The notes below the pieces were generated by a model, which was not told where the DNA came from, searched no databases, and worked only from the letters and a program-made list of their open reading frames with translations. A stretch of 64,000 bases of DNA from Paraburkholderia sp. D15 (GTDB taxonomy: Bacteria > Pseudomonadota > Gammaproteobacteria > Burkholderiales > Burkholderiaceae): positions 1,984,001 to 2,048,000 of the forward strand of contig NZ_CP110396.1 of the NCBI RefSeq assembly GCF_029910215.1, written 5' to 3'. This document shows positions 8,674-17,571 of the stretch, piece after piece. The stretch's first letter is position 1. Each line of letters starts with the position of its first letter. The translations under genes were made by a program, and so were the position numbers.

Positions 8674-11600
8674 GAGTGAAGCCATCATGACGACGAACCC
8701 GGATTTCCGTCGCAAGAGCAACATCGAATCGGTGCACCGTTTGCTCGGCGTGCAACCGGGCCTGTTGACCCAGGCCTTGCAAGCGGGCGCCGACGATCCG
8801 TACTACTCGCAATACGTGTTCGAACTGGAAGGCGCGCTGTCGATCGATGCATTCGACGGCGCGTGGCGCGACGTGGTCGCGCGTCACGAAATTCTGCGCG
8901 CGGATTTCCGCTGGGAAGGACTCGCGCAGCCCGCGATGATCGTTTATCGCGAGACGGACGCCGGTTGCGAGTACGACGATTGGCGCGCTCTGTCCGACGC
9001 GCAGCAGCATGCGCGTCTCGCGCAGGCGTGGGACGCGCGGCGCGCGGAGGGTTTCCATCTGGCGCGCGCGGCATCGTTGCAGTTGCATTTGATCCAGGTG
9101 GCGGAGCAGCGCTTCTGGTTCGTGTGGCGCATGCATCACGTGCAGCTCGACGGCTGGAGTCTGCCGATCGTGCTGCGCGAAGTGATGGCGCGTTACGCCG
9201 CGCGCAGCGCGGGGCTGGGTGGACCGCTTGCGCCCGCGCCGGGTCTGAAGGTCTATCGCACCTGGCTCGACGCGCAGGATCGCGACGCGGCCGAGGCGCG
9301 CTGGTGCGCGGCGCTTGCCGGCCTCGACGTGCCGACGCCGCTGCCCGCAAGCGCCGCGCAGACCGATGCGCAACGGCGCTACGCGGAACTGCGTCTGCGC
9401 CTCGATCCGGCCGCGAGCGCGGCGCTGGTCGAATTCGCGCGCGCTCAACGCGTGACGCTCGGTTCGGTCGTGCAGGCGGCGTGGGCGTTGCTGCTCGCGC
9501 GCCGCGCCGATCGCGAGGAAGCCGTGTTCGGCGTGACGGCGGCGGGACGGCCGGCCGAGATCGACGGCATGGACGCGATGGTCGGCGTGTTCATCAACAC
9601 GGTGCCGATGCCGGTGCGGCTGTCGGCGTCGCAAACGGTCGGCGACTGGGTGCGGGCGCAGCAGGCGCAGTCGTTCGCGTTGCGCGCGGTCGAGCACGTG
9701 CCGCTTGCGCGGATTCAGGCCGTGGCGAACGGCGGGCGGGCGCTGTTCGACAGCATCGTCGTGATCGAAAACTATCCGGTCGATTCGAGCGGCGCGCGCG
9801 CGGGCGATCTGCAGGTCAGGATGCTCGGCGCCGCCGACGTGCATGAGCCCGGCATGCGCTATACCGATGGCCGCAATCCCTATCCGCTCAGTCTGATCGT
9901 CGCGACGGGCGCGCAGTTCGACTACGTGCTGGCGTATGACACGCGGCGTTTCACGCATGCTGCCGTCGAGACGATCGGCGCGCAGTTGCGTGAGGTGCTG
10001 GCCGCCTTTGTCGCGCATCCGGAACGCGCGTTGGGCGAGATCGGCTTGCGGCCGCCAGCTTCGCCGGATGCGACGGCCGGTTCGAGTGTGCAACCGGCGC
10101 AAAGGGCGCAGCCAGCGCAGGCTTCGGTGGCTTATGTGCCGCTCGCTGCCGGCAATACCTTGCTCGCGCGCATCGCGCAACACGTTCGCACGCGGCCCGA
10201 TGCCGAGGCGCTTGCCGATGGCACGCGATCGCTCGACTGGCGCGCAGTGTGGAACGCTTCGGGACGACTGGCGCAACGGCTCGTCGATGCCGGCGTGACC
10301 CGCGAGTCGCGCGTTGCGGTCGTGTTGCCGCGCGGCGTCGATTTTGTACTCAGCGTGCTCGCGGTATGGCGTGCGGGCGGCGCGTATGTACCGCTCGATA
10401 TCGCTGCACCCACCGAACGTCTTGCGTGGCAGGTGAGCGATAGCCAGGCGCACGGCGTGATCGCGGGGAGCGATGTCGATGCGTGGTTGCCGTCCGGTAC
10501 GAAGCGAATCGACCCGGCGGAGGTTCTCGCCACGTTTGATGTCAACGCAACTGCACATGCAAATGAAAATGAAAACGAAAACGCCGCCGCCGCCGAACCG
10601 GACCTCGACATCGCACTCCCGCTGCCCGGCCAGCTCGCCTACCTGATCTACACCTCCGGCTCGACCGGCCGTCCGAAGGGCGTGATGATCGCGCACGACG
10701 CACTGAGCGCCTATCTCGACGCGTTGCTCACGCGCGTGCCGGACGGCATCGAGCGCGCGGCGTTTCTGTCGACGCCTGCCGCCGACCTCGGCCACACGAC
10801 GCTCTTCGGCGCGCTGTGGGCCGGCTGGACGCTGCACATCCCCGCCGAAGCGCTGAGCTTCGATCCCGACGCGTGCGGCGACTATCTGCGCCGCCATCGC
10901 ATCGACATGCTGAAGATCGTGCCGTCGCATCTCGGCGGCTTGCTGCAAGCCGCGCAACCCGGCCACGTGCTGCCCGCGCGTTGCCTCGTGCTGGGCGGCG
11001 AGGCGGCGAGCGGCGCGCTGATCGAACGCATTGCCGCGCTCGCGCCGCACTGCGTGGTGCTCAATCACTATGGTCCGACCGAAACCACCGTCGGCGCGTT
11101 GACGTGGCGCAAGCCGGCCGCCGATGTCGCGAGCCTGCCGCTCGGGCATCCGCTGCCGCACGCGAACGTGCGGTTGCTCGACGCGCACGGCAATCTCGCG
11201 GGCGACGCGGCGTACGGCGAGATCTGCATCGGCGGCGCGTCGGTGGCGCGCGGTTATGCCGGTCGGCCGGGGTTGACCGCAGAGCGTTTCGTGCCCGATC
11301 CGTCGGGGCATGGCGCACGCGTGTACCGCACGGGCGACCGTGGCCGCATCGACGAGCAGGGGCGATTCGTGTTCCTCGGCCGCCGCGACGATCAGGTGAA
11401 GATTCGCGGCTATCGCGTCGAACCGGAAGAGGTCGGCGCGTGCCTGCGTGCGTTGCCGGGCGTGCGCGACGGCATCGTGATCGCACGCGAAGACGACGCC
11501 GGCCGCGTGCAACTGCATGCGTTCGCCACCGGTGACAATCTGCGCGCGGACGCGTTGCGCGCGGCGCTCGCGCAGACCTTGCCGGATGCATTGGTGCCCG

Positions 11601-14600
11601 ACACCTTCACCGTGCTCGACGCGTTGCCGCTCACGCCGAACGGCAAGATCGACCGTCGCGCGCTGACGCCGATGCAAGCAGGCGCGGGCGCCGATGCGCG
11701 CGCCGTCGTCGCGCCGCGCACCGAGGCGGAAACGACCCTGCTGGCGATCTGGCAGGCCGCGCTCGGCCGCGAGGATATCGGCGTGACCGACAACTTCTTC
11801 GAGATCGGCGGCGATTCGATTCTCAGCCTGCGGATCATCGCGAAGGCGCGGCAAGCTGGGCTCGGCCTGACGCCGAAGCAGGTCTTCGACCATCCGACGA
11901 TCGAGGCCGCCGCGGCGGTCGCGAAGCCGGTGACGCCGAAAGCGCCACGCGCGAGCGGCGTGGGGGTGGCTTCGGCTTCTGCGTTGGCTGCATCGTCGAA
12001 CGCGGTGTCGAACGCGGCAGCGAGCGCTTCGGCCACGTTGCCGCTCACGCCGATTCAGGCTCGCTTCTTCGCCGAGCATCCCTCTGGCCCGAATCACTGG
12101 AACCAGTCGATGCTGCTCGCCGCGAACGAGCGTCTGTCGCTGGACGCGTTGCGCACCGCCGTGCACACCGTGATGGGCCGCCACGACGCGCTGCGTCTGC
12201 GCTTCACGCGCGAGGGCGAAGGCAACGGCAACGGCAACGGCGCAGCGGGCCGCTGGACCCAGCGTTGCGCGCCGTCCGAAACGAATACGGTGGACTACGT
12301 CGATCTGCGCGACGAGGCCGACTGGCAAGCAGCGATGTCCGCGCGGGGCGCGCAGGTGCAGGCGTCGCTCGATCTGGCGCAGGGACCGGTATGGCGCGCG
12401 GTGCTGTTCGACGTGCCGGGCGATAACTCGCGTCTGCTGATCGCCGTGCATCACCTGAGCATCGACGGCGTGTCGTGGCGCGTGTTGCTCGAAGATATCG
12501 GCGATGCATACGAACACGCGCTGGCGGGCCGTCCGATCGCGTTGCCCGCACCTAGCCTCAGCTGGAGCGAATGGACGGCGGCGCTGTCCGCGCATGCGCA
12601 GCGCGACACGGTACGCGACGAAGTGACCTACTGGCGCACACAGTTGTCGGAAACCACGAACTGGAGCGATGCGACGCGCGCGGCCGGCGGTTTGCCGCTC
12701 GCGTCGCGTCTCGACGAAACCGACAGCACGCTGGGCGCGAGCCGTACGATTCTGCGAGAACTCGATAGCGCGCGGACTCGTGCGTTGTTGCAGGACGTGC
12801 CGGGCGCGTACCGCACGCGCATCGATGAAGTCCTGCTTGCCGCGCTGGTCGAGACGCTCGCGGGCTGGAACGACGCGCAGGGCGTGCTGGTGGAGCTCGA
12901 AGGCCACGGCCGTGAAGACGTGATCGACGGCGTGGATCTGACGCGCACCGTCGGCTGGTTCACGACGCGTTATCCGGTCTGGTTCGAAGCGGCGCACGGC
13001 GGCGTGCCAACCCTGGCGGCGGTGAAGACCGCATTGCGCGGCGTGCCGAACAAAGGGCTGCACTACGGCGTGCTGGAATATCTCGGCGGCGCGGCGGAGC
13101 AGGCGGCCATCGCCGCGCTGCCGCGTGCGCAGGTGAGCTTCAACTATCTCGGCCAGTTCGGTCAGAGCGATCGCGCGGATCAAGGCCGCATGCGTATCGC
13201 CGCCGACGAACACGCGGGCCGCGCCGCGAGTCCGCTCGAACGTTGCGGGCATGCACTCGCATTCAACGCGTGGATCGTCGACGGCGCGTTGTCGATCGAA
13301 TGGCGGCATGTGCCGGGTGCGGTCGCGCCGGCCACGGCGGAGGCGTTGGCCAGCGCGTTCGATACCCATCTGCGAGCGTTGATCGACCACTGCGCGACGG
13401 CGCCGCGCGCGGCGACCTCGGCGGATTTCCCGTTGTCCGGTCTCGACGAAGCGGGCCTGCACGCGCTCGCGTTGCCGCTCGACAACGTCGACGACATCTA
13501 TCCGGCCACGCCGTTGCAACAGGGGCTGATTTTCCACGCGCAATTGCGTCAGGGCAGCGGCACCTACGTCAATCAATTGCGCCTGACGCTGAGCGGCGCG
13601 CTGGATGCCGCGCGTCTCGCCGATGCCTGGCGCGCCACGGTCGCGCGTCATGACGTGTTGCGCACCGCGTTCCGTTATCGCGGCGATGGCGAGTTGCTGC
13701 AAGTGGTCTATCGCCGGGCGGAGTTATCCGTGGCATTCCACGCGTGGCACGGCGAAAGCAACGGCGTGCGTTACGACGACCGCCTGCATGCATGGTGCGC
13801 GCAGGATCTCGCGCAAGGTGTCGAGATCGAGTCCGCGCCGCTGATGCGTGTGAACGTGTTCGCGCGTCCGGACGGCGCGCACGATCTGATCTGGACCAGC
13901 CATCATGCGTTGACCGATGGCTGGAGCAGCGCACGTCTGCTCGATGAAGTCGGTGCGCACTATGCGGCCGCGACGCGTGGTGAGACCGCGCGGCTCGCGC
14001 CGGCGGGGCGCTATCGCGATTACGTCGCGTGGCTCGGTGCGCAGGGTCCGGAGGCCGCGGCGCAGGCGGTATGGCGCGAACGCTTCGACGGCTTCGACGA
14101 TCCGGTGATGCTCGACGCCGCGCTCGGCCGCACCGCGCAACCGCGTCAAGGGCTGTTCCATGTCGAGCAACGCGTGTCGGTCGAGGTCGAGCAGGCGTTG
14201 CGAACGGCGGCGCAGCGCGCGCAGGTCACGCTGAATACGTTGATCCAGGGCGGCTGGGCATTGCTGCTCGCGCGCTATGGCGGCCGCGACGCGGTGATGT
14301 TCGGCGTGACCACGTCGGGGCGCAGCGCGGGCAATGAACGCGTGCCGGGCATCGACGCGATGCTTGGGCTTTTCATCAACAGCCTGCCGCTTGGTGTGCG
14401 CGTGCCGGCGGATCGCGCGGCGGCGGACTGGCTGCGCGATCTGCAACGCGCGAACGCCGAGCTGCGCGAACACGAGCACGTGTCGCTCGCGCAGGTGCAA
14501 CGCTGGCTCGGCCGTAGCGGCAGCGCGTTGTTCGATACGCTGCTCATTTTCGAAAACTACGATACCGGCGAGCGTCGCCCCGGGAGCGCGGCCGATGCCG

Positions 14601-17527
14601 GCGGTCTCACGGTCAGCGCGGCGGCGGCGGTCAATCGCACGCACTATCCGCTGACGCTGAGCGTGACGCCGGGTCAGACGCTGTCGTTCGAATGGGCGTG
14701 GGACGGCGAGTATCTCGATCGCGCGACCGTTTCGCGGCTGGCGGCCGATTATCTTGGGTTGCTGACGCAACTGGCCGAGGCGGCGAGTGCGACGGTCGAT
14801 GTGGCCGATGCGGTTCACGCTGCCAATGCCAAAGCGGCGAAGGTCGGGGCGATCGGTGTGCGGCGTGACGCTCACGATGCGGTAACGGTCGCTCCCGCCA
14901 GCGCGATCGCGCTGCCGTCTTGCGTCGCGCGTACCGCGTCGCAAGACGGCGCGCGCATTGCGATTGCGTGCGGCGAACGGCAACTCGACTACCGCACGCT
15001 GGTCGCGCGGTCGCAGGCACTCGCTCGCAACCTGCTGCGTTCGGGCGTGACGGGTGAAGCGCGGGTCGGCGTGTGCGTCGCGCGTTCGGAACAACTGCCG
15101 CTCGCGTTGCTGGGTGTGCTGACGAGCGGCGCGTGCTATGTGCCGCTCGATCCCGACTATCCGGCGAGCCGTCTGCAATGGATGATCGAAGACGCCGGCA
15201 TTCGGACCGTCGTGATCGATGCCGCCACGCGGGCACGCGTTGGCCATCCCGGTTCGCTGTTCGATGGCTTGACGCTAATCGATGTCGAGACCGCGAGCGT
15301 TGTCGAGGTCAGTGATCTCGACGGCACGACTCCCTCCGATTTGCCCGCGCTGCATCCCGAACAACTCGCGTATGTGATTTACACGTCCGGCTCGACGGGC
15401 CGCCCGAAGGGCGTCGCGATCAGCCACGGCGCGCTCGACCGCTTCCTGCAGTCGATGACCCGCGTGCCCGGCCTCGCCCATGACGACGTGCTGTTGTCCG
15501 TCACGTCGCCGTCGTTCGACATCTTTGCGCTCGAAGCGTACGCGCCGCTGCTGCTCGGCGCGCGCGTCGAGATCGCGACGCGCGCCGAGGTGGTGGACGG
15601 CGAGCGCCTCGCCGCGCGTCTCGCGCAGACCGGCGCGAACGTGATGCAGGCAACGCCGAGCGGCTGGAAGTTGTTGCTTGCCACCGGCTGGCAGGCGCCC
15701 GCCGGTTTCCGCGCGCTGTGCGGCGGCGAAGCGCTCGCTGACGATCTCGCCGCGGCGCTGCGTGCACGCGGCGTCGCGTTGTGGAACATGTACGGCCCGA
15801 CCGAGACGACGGTGTGGTCGAGCGTGGCGCACATCGACGGCACCGCGCCGATCGCGCTCGGCGCACCGATCGACCACACGGCGTTGCGCGTGCTCGACGC
15901 TCATGGTCATCAAGTGCCGCAAGGCGGCGCGGGTGAGCTGTACATCGGCGGCGAGAACCTGGCGCGCGGCTATCTCGGCCGCGCCGCGCTGACCGCCGAG
16001 CGCTTCGTGCCCGATCCGTTCGGCGCGCCGGGCGCGCGTCTGTACCGCACGGGCGACGCGTGCCGCGTCGGCGTGGATGGATATTTGCGTTACCTCGGCC
16101 GTCTCGATCAGCAGGTGAAGTTGCGCGGGCATCGCATCGAGATCGGCGAAATCGAGGCAGTGCTGCGCGCGCAACCCGGCGTGCGCGATGCCGCGGTCGT
16201 GCTGCTCGACGGTGACGGGCAGGCCGCGCGTCTGGCCGGTGCGCTGGTACGTGCCGATGCCGGCGGACCTGGTGAGCCTGGTGAGCTCGCGCTCGAAGCC
16301 CTCCAGCGCGCGGTGGCGGCGGCCCTGCCGTCGCACATGGTGCCGACGGTGTGGCGTGTGTGCGAGGCGTTGCCGCAGACGCCGAACGGCAAGCTCGACC
16401 GCCGCGCGCTCGCCGATGCGTGCGCCGCCGAAGCCGCGCCGGCGGCGGCGCGCCGCGCGCCCCGCACGCCGCTCGAAACCACGCTTGTCGATACGTGGCA
16501 GCGCGTGCTCGGGCAAAGCACGATCGGCATCGACGACGACTTCTTCCAGCTCGGCGGCGATTCGCTCGCGGCGATGCGCGTGATGGCGCAACTGCGCGCG
16601 GCCGGCGTCGCCGCATGTTCGCTCGAAATGCTGTTCGTGCAACGCACGCCGGCCGCGCTGGCGGCGGCGATCGAAGAAGGCGCGGCGGACTGGCCCGGCA
16701 ATCTGGTCGCGTTGAATGGCGCGCCGAAGCACTCGGCCACGACGCTGTTCTGCATTCACCCCGGCTTCGGTCTCGTCAACGGCTATGCGCCGCTCGCCGC
16801 CGCGTTGCCGCGCGATGTGCGGGCGATCGGCGTGCAATCGCCGCGCTACACCGAAGCGCAATGGCAACCGGCCGACTTCGCCGCGTGGATCGCCGACTAC
16901 GTCGCGCGGATTCGCGCTGCGCAGCCGCACGGCCCGTACCGCCTGCTCGGCTGGTCGCTCGGCGGTCTGCTCGCCGCGCACATCGCGCAGGCGCTCGAAC
17001 GTGCAGGCGAAACGGTCGCGTGGCTCGGCGTGCTCGATACCGATCCGGACCCGGCGCCGGTCGATCCGGATGCGAGCGTGCTCGACCTCGACACGCTGCG
17101 CGGCTATCTCGCCCCGCGCTCGCCGGAACGCGCGGCCGCGCTCGATACGCTGCACGCCACCGGCGACAGCCCCGCTGCCTTGCTCGACGCCGCGCGCGCC
17201 GCGGGTCTGATCGACGCCGACGAACAAGCCACGCTGCACAGCCTCGTCGACGTGGTGCGGTTGCAGCGTCGCTTGCTGGCGGGACGTCCCGCGGTTCACG
17301 TGCGCGCCGACATCGACGTGTGGCAGGTCAGCGACGCCACGCGCTCCGACGCCTCCGCGTGGCGCGCCGTCACCGGCGGCGTCGCGCATGCGGTGGCCGC
17401 GCTCGCGACGACGCACGACGCCATCGTTCATCACCCGTCGGTACGGGATGCCGTGCGCGCGCGTTTGCGCGCGGGCGGCGCCACCGTCGACGACATCCAT
17501 TCAGTAGACAACGGAAGGCCGCAATGA
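8672..17527 (+). CDS. Non-ribosomal peptide synthetase, modules 3-4 (C-A-T-E-C-A-T-TE)
   Basis: A 2951-residue NRPS; a start at 8687 (2946 residues) is equally plausible because the 8672 ATG has no ribosome site and overlaps the Fur-like box. Order: C3 (HHVQLDG from 155, with an altered first C motif, GVQPGLLTQAL), A3 (TSGSTG near 661), carrier Ser about 1049, E (HHLSIDG from 1260), C4 (ATPLQQGLIFH, a D-acceptor signature; HHALTDG from 1744), A4 (TSGSTG near 2238), carrier Ser about 2631, and a thioesterase with GWSLGG (Ser about 2762). Pocket codes read by eye are DLTKVGHVGK for A3 (aspartate, one change from DLTKVGHIGK) and DILQLGMVWK for A4 (close to known glycine codes). The E domain implies D-Asp, probably beta-hydroxylated by the TauD-like enzyme at 21089. 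The terminal thioesterase releases the tetrapeptide. The ornithine monooxygenase gene follows 44 bp downstream. Confidence 0.95.
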   Translation: MSEAIMTTNPDFRRKSNIESVHRLLGVQPGLLTQALQAGADDPYYSQYVFELEGALSIDAFDGAWRDVVARHEILRADFRWEGLAQPAMIVYRETDAGCEYDDWRALSDAQQHARLAQAWDARRAEGFHLARAASLQLHLIQVAEQRFWFVWRMHHVQLDGWSLPIVLREVMARYAARSAGLGGPLAPAPGLKVYRTWLDAQDRDAAEARWCAALAGLDVPTPLPASAAQTDAQRRYAELRLRLDPAASAALVEFARAQRVTLGSVVQAAWALLLARRADREEAVFGVTAAGRPAEIDGMDAMVGVFINTVPMPVRLSASQTVGDWVRAQQAQSFALRAVEHVPLARIQAVANGGRALFDSIVVIENYPVDSSGARAGDLQVRMLGAADVHEPGMRYTDGRNPYPLSLIVATGAQFDYVLAYDTRRFTHAAVETIGAQLREVLAAFVAHPERALGEIGLRPPASPDATAGSSVQPAQRAQPAQASVAYVPLAAGNTLLARIAQHVRTRPDAEALADGTRSLDWRAVWNASGRLAQRLVDAGVTRESRVAVVLPRGVDFVLSVLAVWRAGGAYVPLDIAAPTERLAWQVSDSQAHGVIAGSDVDAWLPSGTKRIDPAEVLATFDVNATAHANENENENAAAAEPDLDIALPLPGQLAYLIYTSGSTGRPKGVMIAHDALSAYLDALLTRVPDGIERAAFLSTPAADLGHTTLFGALWAGWTLHIPAEALSFDPDACGDYLRRHRIDMLKIVPSHLGGLLQAAQPGHVLPARCLVLGGEAASGALIERIAALAPHCVVLNHYGPTETTVGALTWRKPAADVASLPLGHPLPHANVRLLDAHGNLAGDAAYGEICIGGASVARGYAGRPGLTAERFVPDPSGHGARVYRTGDRGRIDEQGRFVFLGRRDDQVKIRGYRVEPEEVGACLRALPGVRDGIVIAREDDAGRVQLHAFATGDNLRADALRAALAQTLPDALVPDTFTVLDALPLTPNGKIDRRALTPMQAGAGADARAVVAPRTEAETTLLAIWQAALGREDIGVTDNFFEIGGDSILSLRIIAKARQAGLGLTPKQVFDHPTIEAAAAVAKPVTPKAPRASGVGVASASALAASSNAVSNAAASASATLPLTPIQARFFAEHPSGPNHWNQSMLLAANERLSLDALRTAVHTVMGRHDALRLRFTREGEGNGNGNGAAGRWTQRCAPSETNTVDYVDLRDEADWQAAMSARGAQVQASLDLAQGPVWRAVLFDVPGDNSRLLIAVHHLSIDGVSWRVLLEDIGDAYEHALAGRPIALPAPSLSWSEWTAALSAHAQRDTVRDEVTYWRTQLSETTNWSDATRAAGGLPLASRLDETDSTLGASRTILRELDSARTRALLQDVPGAYRTRIDEVLLAALVETLAGWNDAQGVLVELEGHGREDVIDGVDLTRTVGWFTTRYPVWFEAAHGGVPTLAAVKTALRGVPNKGLHYGVLEYLGGAAEQAAIAALPRAQVSFNYLGQFGQSDRADQGRMRIAADEHAGRAASPLERCGHALAFNAWIVDGALSIEWRHVPGAVAPATAEALASAFDTHLRALIDHCATAPRAATSADFPLSGLDEAGLHALALPLDNVDDIYPATPLQQGLIFHAQLRQGSGTYVNQLRLTLSGALDAARLADAWRATVARHDVLRTAFRYRGDGELLQVVYRRAELSVAFHAWHGESNGVRYDDRLHAWCAQDLAQGVEIESAPLMRVNVFARPDGAHDLIWTSHHALTDGWSSARLLDEVGAHYAAATRGETARLAPAGRYRDYVAWLGAQGPEAAAQAVWRERFDGFDDPVMLDAALGRTAQPRQGLFHVEQRVSVEVEQALRTAAQRAQVTLNTLIQGGWALLLARYGGRDAVMFGVTTSGRSAGNERVPGIDAMLGLFINSLPLGVRVPADRAAADWLRDLQRANAELREHEHVSLAQVQRWLGRSGSALFDTLLIFENYDTGERRPGSAADAGGLTVSAAAAVNRTHYPLTLSVTPGQTLSFEWAWDGEYLDRATVSRLAADYLGLLTQLAEAASATVDVADAVHAANAKAAKVGAIGVRRDAHDAVTVAPASAIALPSCVARTASQDGARIAIACGERQLDYRTLVARSQALARNLLRSGVTGEARVGVCVARSEQLPLALLGVLTSGACYVPLDPDYPASRLQWMIEDAGIRTVVIDAATRARVGHPGSLFDGLTLIDVETASVVEVSDLDGTTPSDLPALHPEQLAYVIYTSGSTGRPKGVAISHGALDRFLQSMTRVPGLAHDDVLLSVTSPSFDIFALEAYAPLLLGARVEIATRAEVVDGERLAARLAQTGANVMQATPSGWKLLLATGWQAPAGFRALCGGEALADDLAAALRARGVALWNMYGPTETTVWSSVAHIDGTAPIALGAPIDHTALRVLDAHGHQVPQGGAGELYIGGENLARGYLGRAALTAERFVPDPFGAPGARLYRTGDACRVGVDGYLRYLGRLDQQVKLRGHRIEIGEIEAVLRAQPGVRDAAVVLLDGDGQAARLAGALVRADAGGPGEPGELALEALQRAVAAALPSHMVPTVWRVCEALPQTPNGKLDRRALADACAAEAAPAAARRAPRTPLETTLVDTWQRVLGQSTIGIDDDFFQLGGDSLAAMRVMAQLRAAGVAACSLEMLFVQRTPAALAAAIEEGAADWPGNLVALNGAPKHSATTLFCIHPGFGLVNGYAPLAAALPRDVRAIGVQSPRYTEAQWQPADFAAWIADYVARIRAAQPHGPYRLLGWSLGGLLAAHIAQALERAGETVAWLGVLDTDPDPAPVDPDASVLDLDTLRGYLAPRSPERAAALDTLHATGDSPAALLDAARAAGLIDADEQATLHSLVDVVRLQRRLLAGRPAVHVRADIDVWQVSDATRSDASAWRAVTGGVAHAVAALATTHDAIVHHPSVRDAVRARLRAGGATVDDIHSVDNGRPQ

Positions 17528-17571
17528 GCGGCCGCTCCATCCCGAATCATTTCCAAAAGGAGTGCGTAAGC

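Noticed and set aside
8669..13702. Minus-strand open frame of 1677 codons across the second NRPS
   Set aside because: Long antisense frames are expected in GC-rich DNA with strong third-position bias. The product is Arg/His/Gln-rich and has no domain signature, while the plus strand encodes clear NRPS domains.
16351..17571. Long N-terminal extension of the ornithine monooxygenase
   Set aside because: It overlaps the NRPS thioesterase region in another frame and is Arg-rich. A clear AAAAGGAG site precedes the ATG at 17572.
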